From the NCBI RefSeq assembly GCF_003994465.1, contig NZ_RZNX01000001.1, forward strand, positions 938,915 through 1,002,914: a stretch of DNA of 64,000 bases, read 5' to 3'. The notes beneath the pieces were generated by a model that had not been told where the DNA came from, searched no databases, and was given only the letters and a program-made list of their open reading frames with translations. Below are positions 26,870 through 34,252 of this stretch, one piece after another. The translations under genes were made by a program, and so were the position numbers. This DNA comes from Paenibacillus zeisoli. GTDB taxonomy: Bacteria > Bacillota > Bacilli > Paenibacillales > Paenibacillaceae. The stretch's first letter is position 1. The number at the start of each line of letters is the position of its first letter.

Positions 26870-27115
26870 CTATTCTTCGACTACTTGAACCTTAAGACCA
26901 TGCTTCGCAAAAGCTTCGGATACTGCAGCTTTAGCTTCTTCCGCGTCCGGTCCATGAACATGAAGCTCATAGCTTTCGGAGCTAACCAATGTGGTGAACA
27001 GACCTAGAATACTCTTAACATCAATATACTTGTTCTCCGCTTGAAGCACGATTGAAGAAGTAAATCTTCCTGCTGTTTGTGCAATTTCTACAACCGCTGC
27101 ATTATTGTTCGCCAT
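26870..27115 (-). CDS. HPr-family protein lacking the phosphorylatable histidine
   Basis: The 81-residue protein aligns with phosphocarrier HPr around the first helix (SIVLQAENKY against VLVQTASKY) and around the regulatory serine (DVKSILGLF against NLKSIMGVM). The HPr active-site segment GIHARP is replaced by AGRFT-type residues, so the histidine that takes phosphate from enzyme I is Gly16 here and PTS transfer is not possible. Ser35, equivalent to regulatory Ser46, is kept. About 12 residues of the HPr beta-hairpin are missing. B. subtilis Crh likewise lacks His15 and acts as a CcpA co-repressor, but Crh is full length. GGAGG precedes the ATG. Confidence 0.85.
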   Translation of the reverse strand: MANNNAAVVEIAQTAGRFTSSIVLQAENKYIDVKSILGLFTTLVSSESYELHVHGPDAEEAKAAVSEAFAKHGLKVQVVEE

Positions 27116-27195
27116 GGAATGTCCTCCGTTTTCTATTTATATTAATATATGTTCATGATACCTTGAATCCGCTTACCAATCAAGGATAAATCTCC

Positions 27196-28311
27196 TTACT
27201 TCAAGTTCTCCGGATTTAAAGGCGTAAGTTCTGGAATTACGAACAGTCCATCCTTTCGGATCAGCTGGTCATCAAAGTATATTTCTCCGCCTCCATAATC
27301 CGGACGCTGGATCTGCACAAGATCCCAGTGAATGGAAGACCGGTTCCCATTATCCGCTACCTCATAAGCCTGCCCAGGAGTAAAGTGGAAGCTTCCGGCA
27401 ATTTTCTCATCAAAGAGCGTATCCTTCATCGGATGAAGGATATACGGGTTGAAGCCGATGGCGAATTCACCGATATAACGGGCGCCTTCATCCGCATCCA
27501 GAATCGCGTTAATCCGGGCCGTGTCATTGCTCGAAGCTTCAACAATTTTCCCATTCTCAAAACGGAACTTGATGTTCTCGAACGTCACCCCGTTATACAG
27601 ACTTGCTGTATTAAAGCTGATTGTACCATTGACCGAGTCACGAACGGGCGCTGTGTAAACTTCGCCATCAGGAATATTATTCTGTCCGGAACATTTAATT
27701 GCCGCAATACCCTTGATGGAGAAATGGAGATCAGTCCCTTCCGCCACAATTCGCACTTTATCCGTGCGGTTCATGAGTTCCGCTAATGCGTCCTGGGCAC
27801 GATCCATCTTGGCATAATCCAAATTACATACCGAGAAGTAGAAGTCCTCGAACGCTTCAGTGCTGGTATTGGCAAGCTGAGCCATACTCGCATTAGGATA
27901 CCGCAAAACCACCCATTTGGTATGCTTAACACGCTGTTCGCTATGTACAGGATGAGAATATAACGAGTTGTATAATTTCATCTTTTCTTCTGGCACATCG
28001 GCCAGGTCATTAACATTCTCTCCGGCCCGAATCCCGATATAGCACTGCATCTGCTTCATCCGATTCAGATCAATTTCAGCCCAAGTCTGAATCTGCTCTT
28101 TGTTCCCATATTTAAGCATGGCCCGCTGAACGGTTTTATCCGTTAGCTGCACAAATGCATTCCCGCCTTTTTTGCCTACTTCTTCAACGAGGGCATTCAA
28201 TAAGTCCCGTTCTGTGCCTATCATTTCAATAAGCACATTCTCGCCTGGCTGAACGTTAACGGAGTAGCCTACTAAGTTCTTGGCGAGCTGCCCAATTCTT
28301 GGATCACGCAT
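27196..28311 (-). CDS. M29-family aminopeptidase (AmpS/PepS type)
   Basis: M29 enzymes are cobalt- or zinc-dependent aminopeptidases that trim N-terminal residues from peptides in the cytosol. The 371-residue length is at the low end of the 370-415 usual for the family. Recognisable segments are NVQPGENVLIE at the N-terminus, the ligand-containing PDGEVYTAP, GEFAIGFNP, and near the end FHFTPGQAYEVADNG and HWDLVQI. GAGGAGG precedes the ATG. The gene stands alone: an intergenic stretch of about 100 bases separates it from the lipoprotein gene upstream. Confidence 0.93.
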   Translation of the reverse strand: MRDPRIGQLAKNLVGYSVNVQPGENVLIEMIGTERDLLNALVEEVGKKGGNAFVQLTDKTVQRAMLKYGNKEQIQTWAEIDLNRMKQMQCYIGIRAGENVNDLADVPEEKMKLYNSLYSHPVHSEQRVKHTKWVVLRYPNASMAQLANTSTEAFEDFYFSVCNLDYAKMDRAQDALAELMNRTDKVRIVAEGTDLHFSIKGIAAIKCSGQNNIPDGEVYTAPVRDSVNGTISFNTASLYNGVTFENIKFRFENGKIVEASSNDTARINAILDADEGARYIGEFAIGFNPYILHPMKDTLFDEKIAGSFHFTPGQAYEVADNGNRSSIHWDLVQIQRPDYGGGEIYFDDQLIRKDGLFVIPELTPLNPENLK

Positions 28312-28413
28312 TTCTTGTTCCTCCTCATAAGCTGCTTTAATTTAACAATGGTCGATTCTTGTCTATTGTAGCATTTTGGTGATATGAAGTCAGCTTAACC
28401 TAGGAAATTCACA

Positions 28414-29244
28414 TCATTTAAAGCTGCAGTCCGTAACCAGTGTCTCAGGCTTATTTAAGTTGGAGTTTCCCGGAAAGCTAATTTTATTATTGGAGGTAAG
28501 ACGGATCGGCAGACCCGTTCTTTTGTCTACAGTCAGATGGTACACCGTCCCCACCTCTGCCCGGTCCAGCTTTTCTGACATTTTGCGGTTTCTTTGACTC
28601 CACAAATTCTGGACTTCTCGATTTAAGGCCGTCCGAGCAGAGGGAGACAATTGCAGCAGCTGGCTATCCCGTGAATAGTTACTAAGTACAATGTTCATCT
28701 CATCATTCAGCTGTCTGCGGAGCAGCATCTTGGCTTCCTCCGGTGCAAGTTCAACCCGCAGCACCTTCGTTCCTCTGGCAGCTCCACTTTCAAGTCGGAT
28801 GGTCTTAGACTTGGTATCATGAATCTCTTCAAGCTGTGCAAGAGGATTGATCCGGGTAAGCGGCTGGGATACGCTCATTCCCTGGTTCTCACTCAGAGCA
28901 ACCCACCTTCTGCCTTTCAGGTGAAACGTGGCAAGGCTTCGCTGTGACTTAGCTTCTGCCGTTTTCAAGTTGGAATTCTCCGTCTTGGCGGGTGAATCCG
29001 CGGTTAACGTTAGAACCTGGTGATTTTGAAGCTCTCCCGAGAATGCCACGCTGCCCTCAGGCTGGAGCTGGTCCGCCTTTAACAGCACCGTTGTACCCTT
29101 GAAACTCAGCGTATCGCTTCCTGCCAACCCTGCCCAGGTCAAGTCGAACCAATCCTGTGCGGACCTCGGTCCAGAACATGAAGTACTAAGCAGCATCATA
29201 ACCATGATCACTGAAGCTCTACGTATAACTGTTCTTTTGATCAT
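28414..29244 (-). CDS. Predicted lipoprotein, unrecognised
   Basis: The product (about 276 residues from ATG 29244) has a type II signal sequence: basic N-terminus MIKRTVIRR, a hydrophobic stretch VIMVMMLL, and lipobox STSC with the lipidated cysteine. The mature part is soluble, with beta-rich segments (DTLSFKGTTVLL, VAFSGELQNHQV, GTVYHLTVDKRTGLPIRL) that resemble LolA/outer-membrane-type beta barrels seen in sporulation or signalling lipoproteins; this resemblance is weak. An in-frame ATG at 29262 has its ribosome binding site too close. It lies between the aminopeptidase and the diguanylate cyclase. Confidence 0.8.
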   Translation of the reverse strand: MIKRTVIRRASVIMVMMLLSTSCSGPRSAQDWFDLTWAGLAGSDTLSFKGTTVLLKADQLQPEGSVAFSGELQNHQVLTLTADSPAKTENSNLKTAEAKSQRSLATFHLKGRRWVALSENQGMSVSQPLTRINPLAQLEEIHDTKSKTIRLESGAARGTKVLRVELAPEEAKMLLRRQLNDEMNIVLSNYSRDSQLLQLSPSARTALNREVQNLWSQRNRKMSEKLDRAEVGTVYHLTVDKRTGLPIRLTSNNKISFPGNSNLNKPETLVTDCSFK

Positions 29245-29336
29245 ACTCCCCACACCTTTCATCCCTGAACGAATAAAAGCTACTCCTAATTTCTCCTACA
29301 AAGAGTAACTTATACAGGGGACAATGCCAGCAATGC

Positions 29337-29361
29337 AAAAGAACACCCTGTAGGTGTCCTT
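29337..29361 (-). terminator. Terminator downstream of the diguanylate cyclase gene
   Basis: On the minus strand GGACACC and GGTGTTC arms enclose a short loop and are followed by TTTTG. It lies 20 bases after the cyclase stop. Confidence 0.75.
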
Positions 29362-29381
29362 GTGGAAATGCTATAGACTTA

Positions 29382-31367
29382 TTAAATATTCCTGCCAATG
29401 CGGGTCTGGTTCCGGCCATTGTTCTTGGAGCGATATAGTGCCATATCTGCCCGGTAAAATAGCGACTCTACACTAATCTTGTCATCCTTACGATTCCAGT
29501 TGGATACTCCGCACGATACAGTAACCCGAGGTTTCGTCTCAGCGGCTACCCGTTCACGAATTCTCTCAGCCAATTGATAGCCTTCCTCCAGCTCCGTACC
29601 TGGCAAGTATACGGCCAATTCTTCCCCGCCCCACCGTGCGCTTATATCGATCTTGCGAACTGTGGATTGAATGATATTGCAGACCTGCTTCAGAATTTGA
29701 TCACCGATCTGATGACCGTAAGTATCGTTAACCTGCTTGAATTTATCAATATCTACCACGATCAGTGAACCCTTGGTATCCCTGCGTTGGAACTCCAGCA
29801 GCTTATCGTCCAAATAATGGCGGGCGTACAATCCTGTCAGCATATCCCGATTAGCCATTCGCCGGACTTCTGCATGCAGAGATGCATTCGCAATAGCCAG
29901 TCCAATGTGTGTGGCCAGCACCTGAAGGAGCTTATAATTCTCATAGGAAAAATAATGTGAGCGGGTGTGCGTCAAAAGAATCGCACCGCTGACTTCCCCG
30001 CGGATCATTAATGGGACACCGATCAGAGAACTCGAACCAGTCTCCTCCATCAGCTTGGAATATACTCGTCCATAGTTATGATAATCCGAAAGGATAATAG
30101 GCTCTTTTGTAGCATAGACCAATCCGCAAAATCCGCAGTCTCTGGGGAAGATCTCCTTAGTCAGGGAAGCCACGTTTGTGGATACCATTTCAAAAAAATC
30201 TTTATCTTTATCAAGCTGGGAGATACAGCAATATTCAGCACCGAATATATGCAATAGCTCTTCCCTCGCAAATTTAAATACCTCTTTCAGCTGCAGGCTC
30301 TGACTTAACTGTTGGGTCAATTCATTGATCAACCGAAGCTCATGGATGAGCTGGTTAGACTGTTCGTATAATTTGGCATTCTCGAATGCGGTTCCAGCAG
30401 TATCAGCTAGCATTCCGACTAACTGGATATCCGCTTCTTCAAATTGTTCAGAAGGAATGATCAAATGAAATACCCCATAGACTCCCTGCTTACCGCTTAG
30501 TGGAACTGCAATTTCAAGATACCCTTGTCCATGCTCTGTCTGGAAACAGTTACGAAGCAGCCTTCCTTCCATAAAAGCCTGCACACAGAGCCGCCTTGTC
30601 TCTCCCTGCAGCTGAAGTGACTTTACCCTTGAATTAGAACTCTGATGATCCTGGGACATCAGGATTTCCAGACGAGCATTCGGGTATACCCTGACAATGC
30701 TGTCCAGCACTTCATTAAGCACAGCATCGACATCTATCTTGTCCTGAAGCCTCTGTACAATTTCGACCAGGAAGGATCTCCTCAGAGTTTCTCGTTTGGC
30801 CTGTTCTTGTATCGCGATGAAATCTTTGAAGAATGTATTCTCGAACCTGCGGTAGAAGCATGCGCCAAAATGATGCTCTGCAATGCCCATAATCTGTGCG
30901 GCAAATGTGATCTCTTCAGACGTGCCTTCAATGATACACCCGATCACCGAGAATACTTCAGCCTTGCTTTTTGTACGAATGGGAATCGCTGCTGCGACAA
31001 CATTGTGTTCTGCCACAGCATCTTTACACAGACTTATCGTTGTTGTCTTACCGGTGTCAAGACAAGCTCGCATCGCTTGGTACATACCTTCATTCCACTT
31101 ACTTAGGCTAGTCTCATCTTCGCTGTGTATGACTTCCGCTGACCAATCCGCAAGCAGCCATGAGAGCTGGCCGCCGCCTTGAAACGAGGACACCGCAGGA
31201 ATCCAATCCTTAAATACAGACCGCAATAGAGGAGATAAGTAAGGAAAATCATGTTCCGTAATATCCAGCTGCTCCAGCCAGGCGATCTCATTGGAGTGAA
31301 CGAACAGTTCTGAAGATGGGGAAGGTAGCTTGCTAATCACCGGGTCCTCTCGTGGATGTTCTGCCAT
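29382..31367 (-). CDS. GAF-domain diguanylate cyclase
   Basis: The 661-residue cytosolic protein ends in a GGDEF domain whose active loop is GGEEL (580-584), an accepted catalytic variant that makes cyclic di-GMP from GTP. A product-inhibition (I-) site RKID stands exactly five residues before it. Upstream are two GAF-like sensor regions, about residues 180-330 and 350-490 (the second with EYCCISQLDKDKDFFE and the CGFCGLVY cysteines). No membrane segment is seen. The ATG at 31367 has AAGGAG at 6 bases; the frame opens six codons earlier. The ligand of the GAF domains is unknown. Confidence 0.92.
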   Translation of the reverse strand: MAEHPREDPVISKLPSPSSELFVHSNEIAWLEQLDITEHDFPYLSPLLRSVFKDWIPAVSSFQGGGQLSWLLADWSAEVIHSEDETSLSKWNEGMYQAMRACLDTGKTTTISLCKDAVAEHNVVAAAIPIRTKSKAEVFSVIGCIIEGTSEEITFAAQIMGIAEHHFGACFYRRFENTFFKDFIAIQEQAKRETLRRSFLVEIVQRLQDKIDVDAVLNEVLDSIVRVYPNARLEILMSQDHQSSNSRVKSLQLQGETRRLCVQAFMEGRLLRNCFQTEHGQGYLEIAVPLSGKQGVYGVFHLIIPSEQFEEADIQLVGMLADTAGTAFENAKLYEQSNQLIHELRLINELTQQLSQSLQLKEVFKFAREELLHIFGAEYCCISQLDKDKDFFEMVSTNVASLTKEIFPRDCGFCGLVYATKEPIILSDYHNYGRVYSKLMEETGSSSLIGVPLMIRGEVSGAILLTHTRSHYFSYENYKLLQVLATHIGLAIANASLHAEVRRMANRDMLTGLYARHYLDDKLLEFQRRDTKGSLIVVDIDKFKQVNDTYGHQIGDQILKQVCNIIQSTVRKIDISARWGGEELAVYLPGTELEEGYQLAERIRERVAAETKPRVTVSCGVSNWNRKDDKISVESLFYRADMALYRSKNNGRNQTRIGRNI

Positions 31368-31490
31368 AGGGGGCTCCTTCTGCACCGCACATCGTCGGCT
31401 TAATGGTAACCTTTACATATGCTCAACAACAACTTCTTCTAAGGGTATAATAGAAAATAAATATATAACTGTATTCTACTATTATCATCT

Positions 31491-31542
31491 GCTTTTTGCA
31501 CCTAAAATTCATGGTTTTGACCCATGTTTTTGGTGCAAAAGC
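31491..31542. other. Nested inverted repeat of unknown role
   Basis: Outer arms GCTTTTTGCACC (31491-31502) and GGTGCAAAAGC (31532-31542) pair with one bulge, and an inner CATGG/CCATG stem (31510-31514, 31522-31526) closes the loop. It lies in the divergent region between the cyclase gene and the rpsD promoter, where no gene ends, so it is not an obvious terminator. Confidence 0.6.
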
Positions 31543-31583
31543 CCTATCGACAAAAATCATCTTTTTCAAACAAAAACTTCGCC

Positions 31584-31611
31584 TTGACTTTATATACTAA
31601 CTTCATATAAT
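31584..31611 (+). promoter_or_regulatory. Sigma-A-type promoter of rpsD
   Basis: TTGACT (31584-31589), a 16-base AT-rich spacer, and TATAAT (31606-31611) give a near-consensus promoter. It predicts a transcript start about 31618 and a leader of nearly 200 bases before rpsD. Confidence 0.85.
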
Positions 31612-31617
31612 ATTTAT

Positions 31618-31814
31618 TGTTGATGAAGACTGGATAGAGTCTTACCTTAGGGCGTAAAATTGTGTCACCCTCACGGCTTTTGTTGCTGACTGGACAGCGG
31701 CTGAACTTTTCGGTCAGTAGAGCGGATTATTCTTCTATCCCCCCGCTCGACAAACAAAACCGGCGCAAGTGTAGCCCCACCTAAAATTTAATTTATGAAG
31801 GAGTCTACTATACA
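31618..31814 (+). promoter_or_regulatory. Long rpsD mRNA leader, probable S4 autoregulatory RNA
   Basis: This leader of about 195 bases precedes rpsD. It is less AT-rich than its surroundings and contains pairing segments such as GACTGGACAGC with GCTGAACTTTTCGGTCAG. In Bacillus, ribosomal protein S4 represses its own gene by binding the rpsD leader; the position and length here fit that type. I cannot fold it to prove the fit. AAGGAG precedes the ATG. Confidence 0.55.
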
Positions 31815-32414
31815 ATGGCACGTTACACTGGTCCTAAATTTAAACTCAGCCGTCGTCTCGGCATTTCCCTGAGCGGCACAGGCAAAGATTTGAAACGCCC
31901 TTTCCCTCCGGGTCAACATGGTGCAAACCAACGGAGAAAAGTAAGTAACTACGGAATGCAGCTTCTTGAAAAGCAAAAGCTTCGCCACATGTACGGCTTG
32001 GGCGAGAAGCAGTTTAAAACTCTCTTCTCCAGAGCACACAAAATGCAAGGTATCGCCGGTGAAAACTTCATGTTCTTGCTGGAGTCCCGTCTGGACAACC
32101 TTGTATACCGTCTTGGTTTCGCTAACTCCCGTGCTGGTGCCCGTCAATTGGTATCCCACGGACATATCACAGTTAACGGCAAGAAAGTGAACATTGCTTC
32201 TTACCTCGTGAACCTGGGTGATGTAATCAGCCTTCGCGAAAGAAGCCGCGGCCTTTCCTCCGTTAAAGAAGCTTTGGAGAACCGCAACCACCTTCCAGCT
32301 TACCTTGAATTCAACGATACTGCCCTTGAAGGTAAGTACATCCGTCTTCCAGAGCGTTCTGAGCTCTCCCAAGACATCGATGAGAAACAAATCGTCGAAT
32401 TCTACAACCGTTAA
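31815..32414 (+). CDS. rpsD: Small ribosomal subunit protein S4
   Basis: S4 is a primary 16S rRNA-binding protein that nucleates assembly of the small subunit body. The 199-residue product starts [20 protein letters not shown] and has the S4 RNA-binding domain near residues 90-155 ([20 protein letters not shown], then [15 protein letters not shown]). The N-terminal zinc-binding cysteines of some S4 proteins are absent, so it is the zinc-free form. It has its own promoter and leader and a terminator downstream, and converges on tyrS as in B. subtilis. Confidence 0.99.
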   Translation: MARYTGPKFKLSRRLGISLSGTGKDLKRPFPPGQHGANQRRKVSNYGMQLLEKQKLRHMYGLGEKQFKTLFSRAHKMQGIAGENFMFLLESRLDNLVYRLGFANSRAGARQLVSHGHITVNGKKVNIASYLVNLGDVISLRERSRGLSSVKEALENRNHLPAYLEFNDTALEGKYIRLPERSELSQDIDEKQIVEFYNR

Positions 32415-32425
32415 TATTCAACCAC

Positions 32426-32466
32426 CAACCGGTCCTGGTCTGCAAAGACTTCGGCCGGTTTTTTTA
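32426..32466 (+). terminator. Terminator downstream of rpsD
   Basis: AACCGG and CCGGTT arms with additional pairing of the intervening GGTCTGCAAAGACTTC are followed by TTTTTTT, 12 bases after the rpsD stop. Confidence 0.85.
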
Positions 32467-32490
32467 TGTCTAATTATACTTGTACATACA

Positions 32491-32514
32491 AAAAAGGAGC
32501 CGACCCGGCTCCTT
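32491..32514 (-). terminator. Terminator downstream of tyrS
   Basis: Minus-strand arms AAGGAGCCG and CGGCTCCTT with a 3-base loop are followed by TTTTTTG, 9 bases after the tyrS stop. Confidence 0.92.
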
Positions 32515-32522
32515 ACTCTGTG

Positions 32523-33776
32523 CTACTTTCTCGCAAGCTTGGCGAATTTCCGCTTCCCTACTTGAATCACGTCACCATCTTGAATTTCAAGCTCTGCATT
32601 GAAATCAGTCAGCTTATCTTCATTGAACTTGACGGATCCCTGCTGTATACTGCGTCTGGCCTCTCCATTAGAGACGGCGAAGCCCAGAAGCGTTAACAGC
32701 TTGATCAAACCAATCTTGCCATTCGAAAGCTCGCTATCTGCGATCTCAAAGGTCTGAATATCGTCTGGGAGCGCTCGCTGCTGGAACACGGTTACGAAAT
32801 GCTCCTGCGCCGTCTCTGCATCCTCTAGGCTGTGATACATTCTTACGAGTGTAAAGGCAAGCTTCATCTTGGCATCACGTGGGTGCAGCGTGCCTTCCTT
32901 CATCCCTTCTTCAAGCACGGAGAGCTCCTCATTCGTAAGATCCGTTACAAGCTGGAAATATTTCAGCATCAATTCATCAGGTACGGACATTGCCTTGCCG
33001 TAAATTTCGTTAGGCTGTTCATCGATGCCGATGTAATTCCCCAGACTTTTACTCATCTTCTGAACTCCATCAAGCCCCTCAATAATCGGAGTCATGATCG
33101 CCACCTGAGGCTCTACGCCGTACTCCTTCTGAAGCGTACGTCCCATAAGCAGGTTGAACTTCTGATCTGTTCCGCCAAGCTCGATATCTGACTTCAAAGC
33201 AACGGAGTCCATTCCCTGCATCAAAGGATAGAAAAATTCGTGGACACTGATAGGCTGCCCGCTTTGGTAACGCTTAGTAAAGTCATCACGTTCAAGCATA
33301 CGCGCAACCGTCAGCTTCGCAGCAAGCTTTACCACATCCGCAAAAGTCATTGGGGCGAGCCACTCTGAATTGAAATGGATTTTTGTTTTTTCCTTATCCA
33401 AAATTTTGAAAGCCTGTTTAAAGTAGGTTTCCGAGTTGCGCTTCACATCTTCCTCGCTCAGCTGCTTTCTTGTCTCGGATTTGCCAGTCGGATCACCAAT
33501 CTGGCCTGTAAAGTCACCAATGATCAGCTGAACCTGATGACCCAGCTGCTGGAATTGACGCAGCTTCTGCATAACGACAGTATGTCCGATGTGCAGATCC
33601 GGAGCCGAAGGATCGAGTCCTAACTTGACCTTTAACGGCTCACCTGTAACCACAGACTTCATAATCTTGTTCTTCAGTTCTTCCTCGGGAACGATCTCTA
33701 CCACGCCCCGCGAAATAACTTGCAGCTGACGCTCAACCTCAGCCTGCTGCTCAAGAGATAATTCTTCCCATTTCAT
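32523..33776 (-). CDS. tyrS: Tyrosyl-tRNA synthetase
   Basis: TyrS charges tRNA-Tyr. The 417-residue class I enzyme has the HIGH signature as LHIGHTVVM, the KMSKS loop as [10 protein letters not shown], the substrate-discrimination helix with [13 protein letters not shown], and a C-terminal S4 RNA-binding domain ([20 protein letters not shown]). By its catalytic-domain motifs it resembles the TyrZ-like subtype more than classic Bacillus TyrS, which is a judgement from memory. A T-box leader controls it, and AGGAGG precedes the ATG. Gene order rpsD/tyrS/acsA is like that of B. subtilis. Confidence 0.97.
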   Translation of the reverse strand: MKWEELSLEQQAEVERQLQVISRGVVEIVPEEELKNKIMKSVVTGEPLKVKLGLDPSAPDLHIGHTVVMQKLRQFQQLGHQVQLIIGDFTGQIGDPTGKSETRKQLSEEDVKRNSETYFKQAFKILDKEKTKIHFNSEWLAPMTFADVVKLAAKLTVARMLERDDFTKRYQSGQPISVHEFFYPLMQGMDSVALKSDIELGGTDQKFNLLMGRTLQKEYGVEPQVAIMTPIIEGLDGVQKMSKSLGNYIGIDEQPNEIYGKAMSVPDELMLKYFQLVTDLTNEELSVLEEGMKEGTLHPRDAKMKLAFTLVRMYHSLEDAETAQEHFVTVFQQRALPDDIQTFEIADSELSNGKIGLIKLLTLLGFAVSNGEARRSIQQGSVKFNEDKLTDFNAELEIQDGDVIQVGKRKFAKLARK

Positions 33777-33816
33777 AACGTCCTGCCTCCTGTAACTTTG
33801 ATATATCTGAACACAA

Positions 33817-34115
33817 AAAAGCCCCCTCTTATCCCAAAGGGACGAGAAGGAGCTGCTCGCGTTACCACCCTAATTAAAGCCGTATCCACTTAAAATAGAC
33901 ACTATGGCTTTCACTTCATTCCTATAACGGTTACCCGGTACCGGACTACTGACACATTCATTCGCATGTGTGTTCCCCCGGACGGCTCCAGATTGTAATT
34001 CAAAGGAGGTTCACTCACGGTTCGCAGCATCCACCGATTCTCTGAGGAGAGATTTCCACCTTCTACTAGATCTTTCTAAGCCTTTATCCATATGCTTTTG
34101 TATATTACTGTATAT
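33817..34115 (-). promoter_or_regulatory. Tyrosine T-box riboswitch leader of tyrS
   Basis: On the minus strand the leader ends with the T-box AGGGTGGTAACGCG (33858-33871), then an overlapping terminator: arms AGCTCCTTCTCGTCCC and GGGATAAGAGGGGGCT followed by TTTTTTG (33815-33853). Upstream is a long stem I; a UAC triplet (plus-strand 33995-33997) in the context GAATTACAATCTGG fits a tyrosine specifier codon. Uncharged tRNA-Tyr should stabilise the antiterminator and allow tyrS transcription. Confidence 0.93.
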
Positions 34116-34145
34116 CTTATAACATATATACTTTTGGGAAGTCAA
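34116..34145 (-). promoter_or_regulatory. Promoter of the T-box/tyrS transcript
   Basis: On the minus strand TTGACT (34140-34145) and TATAAG (34116-34121) are separated by 18 bases. The position fits a start just upstream of stem I of the T-box. Confidence 0.7.
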
Positions 34146-34252
34146 ACCCAAGATTCCCTTCCAGAACAGCCATTCATAGGGCAAGGATCGCGAAAATGGA
34201 TTCAAACGGGTACATTTGTGCTATAATGTTGCTGTTAAAAGGAGGATACTCT

